The notes under the pieces were generated by a model, which saw only the letters and a program-made list of their open reading frames with translations, was not told the DNA's origin and searched no databases. 7,133 nt of DNA from Pseudomonadota bacterium (GTDB lineage: Bacteria; Pseudomonadota; Gammaproteobacteria; Burkholderiales; SCOH01), in contig JAUPTR010000262.1 of the NCBI GenBank assembly GCA_030917985.1, positions 1 through 7,133 of the forward strand, given 5' to 3'. The position numbers and the translations under genes are program-made. Shown here piece after piece: positions 1 through 6,794 of this stretch (position 1 is its first letter; each line of letters opens with the position of its first letter).

Positions 1-2035
1 CCAGGCGGCGGCGATAGTTGTCGGCAATAAACTCGCGCTGCGCCGGGTCAATGAACTCCAGAAACGAGCGCCACATCACTTGATCTACCTGCTGCGCCCC
101 CAACAGGCGAACCAGGGCCGGATTGGCGTAATACAGCTCACCCTGGCGCAGAATCGCCACACCGTCCCAGGCATTGTCGAGCAAGACCTGATAGCGGGCT
201 TCTGATTCCCTGAGTTGATCCAACGCCTGGCGTCGCTCTTCGATTTCCAGCGCCAGATTGCTGTTGAGTTGCTTGAGCGTGGCGGTGCGTGCCTCAACCA
301 ACTGATCCAGGTGCTCCTTGGTCTGTCGCAATTCGGCTTCGGCCAGCTTGCGTCGGGTAAAATCGATGGCAATCCCGCCCAGCGCATGCGGACGCTGCTT
401 GTCGTCGAACAGCAAAAATCGGCAAGTCAGAAATACCTGTGGCCGGTTCATCTGGCCAAAATTCTCTTCAAACTCGCACGCCTGACGTTCTGCAATCACT
501 TGGGCATCATGGCGCTGCAGTTGTGTTGCCAGTGATGGCGGAAAAATATCCAGATCCGTGGCGCCTACAATCTGTGCAGTAGGCCTGCCAGCCAGTTTTT
601 CAAATGCCTGGTTCACCAGCAGATAGTGGCCACGCGTATCCTTGAGGAAAATCGGCTCGGGGGAATGAGCCAGAATCGATTGAAGGCGGATTTCACTCAG
701 CGACAGCGCTTTCTCGGCGTCGGTTCGCCGCTCGATTTCCTGCTCAAGTGACTGGTTCAACTGTTGCGATGCCTGCAAATTGTCTTGCAACTGCTGGTTG
801 GCATTACGAAGTTGCTCGTTTGCCTGATCCAGCGCATGGATCTTGGCCTGAACCGTATCGGCCATTTCATTGAAGGTGGTGAGCAAGGCACCCAATTCCT
901 TGTCACGTGGAACTTCCACGCGGCGCTCCAGGCGTCCGGAAGAAAATGCATTTGCCGCATCGATCAACATGCGAATCGGTCTGGTCATCCAGCGCAATTG
1001 CAGCTGAAAGAAACTGACCACCAGCAACACCATGCCGATTCCGGAAAACAGGAATAGCCGTTCAACCTGCTGACGCGCTGTCTGACTGGCCAGCTCGATA
1101 CGCTCTTCAGCATCCGCCAGCGGCATCTGCGGTATCGCCAGCAACAGACGCCAGTCAAGCAGCGCCAACTTTTGCTGAACCAGCAAACGTGGCGCAACAC
1201 CAAGGTCTACCACCTCATAACCGGCAGCAGCCAGCTGCAAATCCTTGATGGCTGTCAGCAAAGAGGGATTGGCGCATGAGGACAAAGGCGCCAGGGAATC
1301 CGGACCTTGCGCTGGGCCAATCCAGTGCACCAGCGCATCGTCGCTGCCACTCAGCAAACGTAATTGGCTATCCAGCAGCAACACAAAGCTGCCCTGGGGC
1401 GCCAGATTTTTCTGTAAAAGCCGATTCAGGCGCGTCAAGTCGATAGTTGCACCGATCACCCCAACGCGCTGCTCTCCGCGATAGACACCAGCCAGTAGTT
1501 CAACCCCCCAGCCTCCGTCCAGGTGTGGCAGCGGCCGCAGATCGGCCCAGCGCGCTACACCGGGAGCCGTTAACTGTGGCAGCAGGTGCTGCAGATCAAG
1601 CAGCAATTTGGGGGAGCTTTGACGATGTTGCCCGTCTGAATTCAGTACGAAGCACTGGCCCGCAGGCAGATCGCAGAAAAAGGCAGAACTCAGCAGCCCC
1701 TCTCCACGCAGCAGACGGCGAATCAGATCCGGCGCCGACTCTTCCATCTGCCCACCTCGCACCAAATGATGACTCAGGGCCCGGCTGCTCTCCTCCATGG
1801 CAATCTGAACCCGTCCCAGATCAGCATTCAAGGCATCTGCCCGCCCCTGCAGCAGTTGTTGCGCCACCTGACGATTGTTGCCAAGCAAGACCTGATGCAT
1901 TTCGGCGACCAGCAAGCGATTGCCGCGCTCAAGAGACAGGCTGAGGATGTAGGACAGTCCGATCAACAGTGCCGTTGTAGCCAGAATCAACACCAGAAGC
2001 AGCTTGATGCTGAATCCGCGATGTACGGATTTCAT
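1..2035 (-). CDS. Membrane sensor with Cache-like, HAMP and two PAS domains; 3' end outside window
   Basis: The frame starts at ATG 2035 and stays open for 678 codons to the left edge, so the C-terminus is missing. In order I see a short basic N-terminus, a membrane helix (about 11-33), a periplasmic region (about 34-325), a second helix (about 326-346), a HAMP domain (about 347-400, with MTRPIRMLIDAANAF and ELGALLTTFNEMADT), a Gln/Leu/Glu-rich coiled coil (400-447), a PAS domain (about 447-565) ending in the PAC-like DFTRRKLAEAELR, a second coiled coil (565-612), and the start of another PAS domain (from 612). The segment GVIGATIDLTRLNRLL followed by GSFVLLLDSQLRLLS (about 192-229) resembles double-Cache ligand-binding domains. 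The output could be a histidine kinase, GGDEF or EAL domain and cannot be decided here. An in-frame TGA lies upstream. The ribosome site is weak (GGGG about 11 nt before ATG). The upstream neighbour is a diguanylate cyclase in the same direction, which hints at related signalling. Confidence 0.88.
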   Translation of the reverse strand, partial: MKSVHRGFSIKLLLVLILATTALLIGLSYILSLSLERGNRLLVAEMHQVLLGNNRQVAQQLLQGRADALNADLGRVQIAMEESSRALSHHLVRGGQMEESAPDLIRRLLRGEGLLSSAFFCDLPAGQCFVLNSDGQHRQSSPKLLLDLQHLLPQLTAPGVARWADLRPLPHLDGGWGVELLAGVYRGEQRVGVIGATIDLTRLNRLLQKNLAPQGSFVLLLDSQLRLLSGSDDALVHWIGPAQGPDSLAPLSSCANPSLLTAIKDLQLAAAGYEVVDLGVAPRLLVQQKLALLDWRLLLAIPQMPLADAEERIELASQTARQQVERLFLFSGIGMVLLVVSFFQLQLRWMTRPIRMLIDAANAFSSGRLERRVEVPRDKELGALLTTFNEMADTVQAKIHALDQANEQLRNANQQLQDNLQASQQLNQSLEQEIERRTDAEKALSLSEIRLQSILAHSPEPIFLKDTRGHYLLVNQAFEKLAGRPTAQIVGATDLDIFPPSLATQLQRHDAQVIAERQACEFEENFGQMNRPQVFLTCRFLLFDDKQRPHALGGIAIDFTRRKLAEAELRQTKEHLDQLVEARTATLKQLNSNLALEIEERRQALDQLRESEARYQVLLDNAWDGVAILRQGELYYANPALVRLLGAQQVDQVMWRSFLEFIDPAQREFIADNYRRRL

Positions 2036-2169
2036 GATGCGCCCGGCCCCAGAGGATCTGGCAGGCAGGGAGCAGAGATTGGCGCCATCCAAGCCAATGT
2101 CGATGTCAGGGGGTCAATCAAAGAGGCGGCGGCGAAAGAGGTAATCATGCATATAGATCAAAAGCGCGC

Positions 2170-4008
2170 CTAATAGGCAGGCAGCGTTGCGGTATAAGCC
2201 ACCACCTTGTTCTTTCCGGTTTTCTTGGCTTGATACATCGCGTCGTCAGCGCGGGCGATCACGCTGTCCTGATTATCGCCGGGCTGGAACTGAGTCACAC
2301 CGGCGCTGAATGTTATCAGTATCTTCTGGTTATCATGCAGAAAAAAGCGCTTGGTCAGCTCGCGCTGCAAACGGGTCATCACTGCCTGCGCCTCATCCAG
2401 CGGGGTATTGATCAGCAGCACCACAAACTCTTCACCGCCATAACGTGCAACCACGTCAGTCGGCCGCAGGGTATCCTTGACCACTTGAACGAGATGCACC
2501 AACGCACCATCACCCGCCTGATGCCCGAGGCGATCGTTGAGCTGCTTGAAATTGTCGATATCGATTACCGACACTGACAACGGCCTCGCCTCGCGGTCGG
2601 CACGGGCGATTTCTGCAATAAACGCGGTATCCAGGCCACGTCGGTTCAGGGCGCCGGTCAGATGGTCTTCGCGAACCTTCTCGCTGGCAGCCTCCAGCTG
2701 ATGCTCCAGCTCGATGATGCGCTGTTCGGCGGCTTCCGCCTCGCGCTTGGCTTGCATCATTTCGTCACGAGAACGCTGCATGTCCAGCTGAATCGTGCGG
2801 GTGTCGTTCATCAAGTCTGCCAGTAAGGAATTCAGCTGCGTCAGGTCATCAGTGGCACGGATACTGTCCACATAACGCGTCACCTTGTCGTGATAATCAC
2901 CAGTGACTGCCGACATTGATCCAAGACGCGAAACAAAGGTTTCGATCATGTTCTTGAAGGTTTGCTTAGCCTCATTCAGGCTCTTTTTCAACGCACCCTG
3001 CTTAATCACGACTTCCTTGAAGCTGATTTCAGCCGCATAAATCTGTCGTACATTAACGGGTTTGTGTACCAGCTGCTTGACCACATCAATCTGTCCACGC
3101 AGCCATTCATCGTCGATCACCAGTTCGGAGATATTGTCGACGAACAGACTCAGCAAATGCAGCAAGCCCTCAACCAGTCGATCTTCAGTATCGTTCTGCA
3201 ACTCCAGGCGAAGGATGAATTTTTTGACCTGCGTCGCAAAATATTTCAGTGTCTTTTCGTCGTAGACCTGCCGCAAGGTCACCAGCAAGGCCTCTGCATC
3301 CTGCTGCAGTTCGGGCAAATGCTTCAGCCGGGCAATGACTGCGCACTCCAGGGTACGCCTGACCAACTCAATCCACTCATTCCAGACCTGGGGCTGCACA
3401 ACCGCTGGGCGTAGACCAAACGGCTGGCTATCATTCTCTTGGCGTAATGGCACCTCGGCAACAAGCTCAATCGGCTCTGCATCATCAGGCAGCTCGGCTG
3501 TTTCGATGCCGGTTTCTCCCTGGCCGGACTCTCCCCAGGAACGCAACATGGTGCCGATCTTTTCGTTAAGCAAACTGATGTCGCTACCGAAATTGATCAG
3601 CACCCGTTCCAGTGCTTCTTTTTTCATCGCAGAGCTGACTCCACGCTGGCGTGTTTCCCATTGCCGCAACAAATCGCGAATCAAATCCGGCCATGGCTGA
3701 TCGAACTGGGAGGATGCCAGCAGTTGTTTCTGCTGTTCTTCAAAAATGCGGACAAACTCATCCCATTTCTTTTCCTCCGCCAGATCTTCCAGTTGTTTGA
3801 CGATACGACGCTTGTTGGGATTATCACCAGCGAGTTCGCGTACCGGTTTAAGCAACTTTTCCGAAAGTTCTGAATCCGGCTGTTTTTCTTTCTCGCCGGC
3901 AATCTGCTCATAGATGCGTCGATAGTTGGCCGGATTGGGCACCATCTTGCGTTGAGCCAGTTGCTTCAGCGTTTCTCGGGCGATCAGACTGGGATTGGGT
4001 TTTTCCAT
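2170..4008 (-). CDS. Diguanylate cyclase (GGDEF domain) with long helical N-terminal region
   Basis: This predicted cytoplasmic protein of 612 residues makes cyclic-di-GMP from two GTP. The GGDEF domain fills about residues 445-606. It has DHLTGALNRRGLD (448-460), the metal-binding stretch DIDNFKQLND (483-492), GHQAGD (495-500), the active-site loop GGEEF (524-528), SAGVTQ (568-573) and ADDAMYQAKKTGKN (587-600). The I-site RPTD (515-518) lies five residues before GGEEF, so product feedback inhibition is expected. A charged coiled coil (about 405-445) precedes the domain and could mediate dimerisation. Residues 1-400 show no transmembrane segment or PAS/GAF signature that I recognise. They look helical, with a conserved-looking motif near the start (LIARETLKQLAQRK, PANYRRIYEQIAG); I recall similar starts in other betaproteobacterial GGDEF proteins, but not a named function. 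ATG 4008 is the first possible start because an in-frame TGA lies 12 nt upstream; no clear ribosome site is visible. It probably has its own promoter in the 149-bp gap after ftsB. Confidence 0.95.
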   Translation of the reverse strand: MEKPNPSLIARETLKQLAQRKMVPNPANYRRIYEQIAGEKEKQPDSELSEKLLKPVRELAGDNPNKRRIVKQLEDLAEEKKWDEFVRIFEEQQKQLLASSQFDQPWPDLIRDLLRQWETRQRGVSSAMKKEALERVLINFGSDISLLNEKIGTMLRSWGESGQGETGIETAELPDDAEPIELVAEVPLRQENDSQPFGLRPAVVQPQVWNEWIELVRRTLECAVIARLKHLPELQQDAEALLVTLRQVYDEKTLKYFATQVKKFILRLELQNDTEDRLVEGLLHLLSLFVDNISELVIDDEWLRGQIDVVKQLVHKPVNVRQIYAAEISFKEVVIKQGALKKSLNEAKQTFKNMIETFVSRLGSMSAVTGDYHDKVTRYVDSIRATDDLTQLNSLLADLMNDTRTIQLDMQRSRDEMMQAKREAEAAEQRIIELEHQLEAASEKVREDHLTGALNRRGLDTAFIAEIARADREARPLSVSVIDIDNFKQLNDRLGHQAGDGALVHLVQVVKDTLRPTDVVARYGGEEFVVLLINTPLDEAQAVMTRLQRELTKRFFLHDNQKILITFSAGVTQFQPGDNQDSVIARADDAMYQAKKTGKNKVVAYTATLPAY

Positions 4009-4052
4009 TGGCTTCGGTCAATAGTGAATACGGCAAGCTCAATACAAGCAGC

Positions 4053-4080
4053 CATGCTCCGGAATCAAAACAGGAGCACG
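4053..4080 (-). other. Hairpin in the predicted leader of the diguanylate cyclase gene
   Basis: On the minus strand CGTGCTCC (4080-4073) and GGAGCATG (4060-4053) can pair over eight positions, one of them G-U, around a 12-nt loop. The G-U position would be an A-C mismatch on the opposite strand, which favours a minus-strand RNA structure. It lies between the candidate promoter and the cyclase start, so it would be in the 5' untranslated leader. No U run follows, so it is not an intrinsic terminator. I see no consensus of a c-di-GMP riboswitch. Function is unknown. Confidence 0.35.
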
Positions 4081-4116
4081 AGGAATGAGAGCCATGCAAA
4101 TCAGGCCCCCCATGAA

Positions 4117-4144
4117 ATTGTATATGGGCAGCCGCGCTTTTCAA
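4117..4144 (-). promoter_or_regulatory. Candidate sigma70 promoter for the diguanylate cyclase gene
   Basis: Reading the minus strand, TTGAAA (4144-4139) and TACAAT (4122-4117) are separated by 16 nt. Each box differs from the consensus (TTGACA, TATAAT) at one position. Transcription would begin near 4110, giving a leader of about 100 nt before ATG 4008. The site starts 13 nt after the ftsB stop codon, in non-coding DNA. It suggests that the cyclase, and perhaps the sensor after it, is transcribed separately from the pyrG-kdsA-eno-ftsB block. Confidence 0.5.
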
Positions 4145-4157
4145 CCAAAGGCGGGGA

Positions 4158-4526
4158 TTATTGTGGCGCTGCGGAACTGGCCGGCGCCAGTTTTTTTGGA
4201 TCAGATGTAGTCTTGCCATCTGCAGGAGGCAATGGAGCGACAAGCGGCAAGGCGGGTTTGTCGAGAATCTGGAAAAACACTTCGTCCTGCTTGATCATGC
4301 CCAGCTCGTTACGCGCCCGCTCTTCGATGGCGTCGTATCCGGTCTTGAGGTCACGCACCTCGGCTGCCAGCGAGGCATTGCGGGTTTCCAGCTGTTTGTT
4401 GGCCTGCTGCTGCTTGCCCAGCTCTGCATCAATTTTCCAGACACTCAGCCAGCTCCCCTTCCCTACCCAGAGCGGGTATTGAATAAAAGCAATCAGCAAA
4501 ACCAGAATCAGCGTCAGAATGCGCAT
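4158..4526 (-). CDS. ftsB: Cell division protein FtsB
   Basis: FtsB is a small bitopic inner-membrane protein that joins FtsQ and FtsL in the FtsQLB subcomplex and helps activate septal peptidoglycan synthesis. The 122-residue product starts with a membrane helix (about 3-20), followed by the family's typical aromatic stretch QYPLWVGKGSW. A coiled coil (about 30-68) with QQQANKQLETRNASLAAEV and the hallmark segment AIEERARNELGM (66-77), then DEVFFQIL, match E. coli FtsB closely. The last ~32 residues (91-122) are rich in Pro, Ala, Ser and Lys and extend beyond the 103-residue E. coli protein. I chose ATG 4526 because MRILTLILVLL aligns with the usual start; a TTG at 4538 would add four residues. 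Neither start has a clear ribosome site. The gene follows eno, as in many proteobacteria, after a probable terminator. Confidence 0.95.
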   Translation of the reverse strand: MRILTLILVLLIAFIQYPLWVGKGSWLSVWKIDAELGKQQQANKQLETRNASLAAEVRDLKTGYDAIEERARNELGMIKQDEVFFQILDKPALPLVAPLPPADGKTTSDPKKLAPASSAAPQ

Positions 4527-4550
4527 GCAGGATATCAAGCGTAAATATGC

Positions 4551-4574
4551 AGAAACGGGCGGTTTCCCGCCCGT
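4551..4574 (-). terminator. Probable intrinsic terminator or attenuator after eno
   Basis: On the minus strand ACGGGCGG (4574-4567) and CCGCCCGT (4562-4555) form a perfect 8-bp stem around a GAAA tetraloop, followed by TTTCT. The T run is short and broken, so termination may be partial, leaving some read-through into ftsB 25 nt further on. A smaller hairpin (CCAGC, loop CTTC, GCTGG at 4598-4585) lies directly after the eno stop codon. The plus-strand copy of the main stem is followed by ACGTTTCC rather than a T run, so minus-strand use is more likely. Confidence 0.65.
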
Positions 4575-4599
4575 ACGTTTCCAACCAGCGAAGGCTGGC

Positions 4600-5886
4600 T
4601 TATTTCAGGTGGTAGAAAGCACCACGACCCGGGTAATAAGCTGCATCGCCCAATTCTTCCTCGATGCGCAGCAGCTGGTTGTATTTGGCCATACGATCTG
4701 AACGAGACAACGAACCAGTCTTGATCTGCATGCAGTTGGTGGCAACCGCCAGATCGGCGATGGTACTGTCTTCGGTTTCACCCGAGCGATGGCTCATCAC
4801 CGATGTATACATGTTGCGCTTGGCCAAATCAACCGCCTGCAGTGTTTCGGTCAGCGTGCCGATCTGGTTGATCTTCACCAGCAGCGAATTACAGATGCCC
4901 GCCTTGATGCCTTCGGCCAGAATTTTAGGGTTGGTCACGAACACGTCGTCACCCACCAGCTGCACACGCTTGCCGAGCTTGTCGGTAAGCAGTTTCCAGC
5001 CGTTCCAGTCGTGTTCGGACATGCCGTCTTCGATGGAGATGATCGGATATTTGTTGACCAGTGTTTCCAGGTAGTCAGCGAACTGAGCCGAAGTCAGCTT
5101 CAGACCGCCTTCGCCTTCAAGCACGTAGTGACCATCTTTGTAGAATTCCGAGCTGGCGCAGTCCAGCGCAAACATCACGTCATCACCCGGCGTGTAACCT
5201 GCGGCAAGAACAGCTTCCGAGATCAGCGCCAGCGCTTCTTCGTTGGTTTTCAGGTTCGGTGCGAAACCACCTTCGTCACCCACGGTAGTCGAATACCCCT
5301 TGGCATCACAGATCTTTTTCAGGTGATGGAAGATCTCCGCGCCACAACGCAGTGCATCACGGAAAGTCTTGGCGCCAACCGGCATGATCATGAATTCCTG
5401 GATATCCAGGCTGTTGTTGGCGTGTGCACCACCATTGATCACGTTCATCATCGGCACCGGCAGGCTCATCGGGCCTGCACCACCCAGATAGCGATACAGC
5501 GGCAGGCCGGCTTCTTCGGCTGCCGCTTTGGCTACGGCAACCGACACAGCCAGAATGGCGTTAGCGCCCAGGCGGCTCTTGTTGTCAGTGCCGTCCAGTT
5601 CGAGCAGGGTGCGATCGATAAAAGATTGTTCAGCAGCATCCAGACCAATGATGGCTTCGCAGATTTCGGTGTTGACGTTCTCAACGGCTTGCAGCACGCC
5701 TTTGCCCAGATAACGCGCTTTGTCACCATCGCGCAGTTCCACGGCTTCTTTTTCGCCGGTCGATGCACCTGACGGCACTGCTGCGCGGCCCATTACACCG
5801 GATTCCAGCAATACATCGGCTTCAACAGTCGGATTTCCGCGCGAATCCAGGACTTCGCGAGCAACAACGTCAACAATCGAACTCAT
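4600..5886 (-). CDS. eno: Enolase
   Basis: Enolase converts 2-phosphoglycerate to phosphoenolpyruvate in glycolysis and gluconeogenesis; in many bacteria it is also part of the RNA degradosome. The 428-residue protein is full length for the family. Visible landmarks are the mobile loop SGASTG (39-44), Glu164 in DIQEFMIMP, the catalytic acid-base Glu205 in GDEGGF, the Mg ligands Asp242, Glu286 (SIEDG) and Asp313 (VGDDVFVTN), the catalytic Lys338 within the signature LLVKINQIGTLTET (335-348), and SHRSGETED (365-373). No key residue is missing. The start at ATG 5886 is supported by an AGAGG ribosome site and by the standard N-terminus IVDVVAREVLDSRGNPT. It lies 63 bp after kdsA, whose product uses phosphoenolpyruvate. 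The sequence resembles Chromobacterium/Neisseriales enolases from memory. Confidence 0.99.
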   Translation of the reverse strand: MSSIVDVVAREVLDSRGNPTVEADVLLESGVMGRAAVPSGASTGEKEAVELRDGDKARYLGKGVLQAVENVNTEICEAIIGLDAAEQSFIDRTLLELDGTDNKSRLGANAILAVSVAVAKAAAEEAGLPLYRYLGGAGPMSLPVPMMNVINGGAHANNSLDIQEFMIMPVGAKTFRDALRCGAEIFHHLKKICDAKGYSTTVGDEGGFAPNLKTNEEALALISEAVLAAGYTPGDDVMFALDCASSEFYKDGHYVLEGEGGLKLTSAQFADYLETLVNKYPIISIEDGMSEHDWNGWKLLTDKLGKRVQLVGDDVFVTNPKILAEGIKAGICNSLLVKINQIGTLTETLQAVDLAKRNMYTSVMSHRSGETEDSTIADLAVATNCMQIKTGSLSRSDRMAKYNQLLRIEEELGDAAYYPGRGAFYHLK

Positions 5887-5895
5887 AACTCAATA

Positions 5896-5900
5896 CCTCT
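5896..5900 (-). promoter_or_regulatory. Ribosome binding site of eno
   Basis: AGAGG on the minus strand lies 9 nt before ATG 5886. It is the clearest Shine-Dalgarno sequence upstream of a gene start here besides that of kdsA, which fits a highly expressed enzyme and fixes the eno start. Confidence 0.7.
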
Positions 5901-5915
5901 GATAATTGGTTAATC

Positions 5916-5929
5916 GATAACAGGTTATC
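5916..5929. repeat. 14-bp palindrome in the kdsA-eno gap
   Basis: GATAAC and GTTATC form a perfect inverted repeat with a 2-bp centre, located 29 nt before the eno start. It is AT-rich and has no T run after it, so it is not a terminator. The size and symmetry would suit a dimeric regulator's operator, but I do not recognise the site, and chance occurrence is possible. Confidence 0.35.
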
Positions 5930-5949
5930 TTGCGATCCGGCGCGGGCGA

Positions 5950-6792
5950 TCAGCCCAGCGACATCTCGGCAAAGCCGCCCGCCTTTACCAGATCGTCGAT
6001 CTGTTTCAGCGTGGCCAGCAAATTCTTCATTTTCGGCAGCGGCCAGGCATTCGGACCGTCAGACATGGCCTTGGCCGGGTCCGGGTGGGTTTCCATAAAC
6101 AGGCCAGCCACTCCAACAGCAACCGCTGCACGCGCCAGTACCGGCACAAATTCGCGCTGACCTCCGGAAGATGTACCCTGACCACCCGGCAACTGTACCG
6201 AGTGGGTCGCGTCAAATACCACAGGGCAGCCAGTTTCACGCATGATCGCCAGACTGCGCATATCGGAGACCAGGTTGTTGTAACCAAAGCTCACGCCACG
6301 TTCACACACCATGATGTTATCGCTGCCGCCATTGGCTTCCTTGGCCTTGTCGACGACGTTTTTCATGTCGCCCGGTGCCAGAAACTGGCCTTTCTTGATA
6401 TTCACCGGCTTGCCGCAGCGCGCCACGGCATGAATGAAGTCTGTCTGGCGGCACAAGAAAGCAGGTGTCTGCAACACGTCGACCACGGCAGCCACTGGCT
6501 CGATCTCGTCGATTTCGTGAATATCGGTCAACACCGGCACGCCGATCTGCTTGCGCACTTCAGCGAGGATGTTCAGCCCTTGATCCATGCCCGGGCCACG
6601 GAACGACTTGCCAGAACTGCGATTGGCCTTGTCGAACGACGATTTGTAAATGAACGGGATGCCCAGTTCGGCACAAATCTCTTTCAACTGACCTGCAGTA
6701 TCCAGTGCCAGCTGCTGCGACTCGATCACACACGGACCAGCGATCAGGAACAACGGTTGCTGCAGACCAACTTCAAAGCCACACAGTTGCAT
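5950..6792 (-). CDS. kdsA: 3-deoxy-D-manno-octulosonate 8-phosphate synthase (metal-dependent class)
   Basis: KdsA condenses phosphoenolpyruvate with D-arabinose 5-phosphate to give Kdo-8-phosphate, the precursor of the Kdo sugars in the inner core of lipopolysaccharide, in the cytoplasm. The 280-residue TIM-barrel protein is full length. Motifs seen are LIAGPCVIES (16-25), KSSFDKANRSSGKSFRGPG (50-68), LTDIHE (88-93), PAFLCRQTD (110-118), NIKKGQFLAPGDMKNV (131-146), CERGVSFGYNNLVSDMR (163-179) and FDATHSVQLPGG (193-204). Cys21, His197, Glu234 and Asp245 sit at spacings matching the metal ligands of Aquifex KdsA (Cys11, His185, Glu222, Asp233), whereas E. coli has Asn at the Cys site. It is therefore predicted to be metal-dependent. 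Only two bases separate it from the pyrG stop, and its ribosome site lies inside pyrG, so the two are surely co-transcribed. Confidence 0.98.
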   Translation of the reverse strand: MQLCGFEVGLQQPLFLIAGPCVIESQQLALDTAGQLKEICAELGIPFIYKSSFDKANRSSGKSFRGPGMDQGLNILAEVRKQIGVPVLTDIHEIDEIEPVAAVVDVLQTPAFLCRQTDFIHAVARCGKPVNIKKGQFLAPGDMKNVVDKAKEANGGSDNIMVCERGVSFGYNNLVSDMRSLAIMRETGCPVVFDATHSVQLPGGQGTSSGGQREFVPVLARAAVAVGVAGLFMETHPDPAKAMSDGPNAWPLPKMKNLLATLKQIDDLVKAGGFAEMSLG

Positions 6793-6794
6793 GC

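Noticed and set aside
85..1203. Short minus-strand frames within the sensor gene
   Set aside because: They are out of frame with the 678-codon sensor, and their translations (Trp, Arg and Ser rich) show no family.
1628..1640. Near-match to the Neisseria DNA uptake word (CCCGTCTGAA against GCCGTCTGAA)
   Set aside because: A single 9/10 match inside a coding region with no other copies noticed in the window; likely chance.
2036..2169. Possible promoter or terminator between the cyclase and the sensor
   Set aside because: Only a weak hairpin (ATTGGC/GCCAAT with a 9-nt loop) and poor promoter-like boxes are seen. There is no GC-rich stem with a T run, so nothing here can be called.
1447..2173. 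Two overlapping plus-strand frames opposite the start of the sensor gene
   Set aside because: The minus-strand frame over the same bases encodes a coherent membrane helix, Cache-like region and HAMP. The plus-strand products are low-complexity and Pro/Ala/Gln-rich.
4009..4110. Cyclic-di-GMP riboswitch in the cyclase leader
   Set aside because: The leader is short and I see none of the conserved GEMM core sequence, only one simple hairpin.
3908..4243. Minus-strand frame of 111 codons spanning the ftsB-cyclase gap
   Set aside because: It overlaps both ftsB and the cyclase in another frame and its product has no recognisable features; the gap looks regulatory.
4789..5772. Plus-strand open frame of 327 codons opposite eno
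   Set aside because: It lies wholly antisense to a full-length enolase with every catalytic motif, and its translation shows no recognisable family. It is a shadow of strong codon bias on the other strand.
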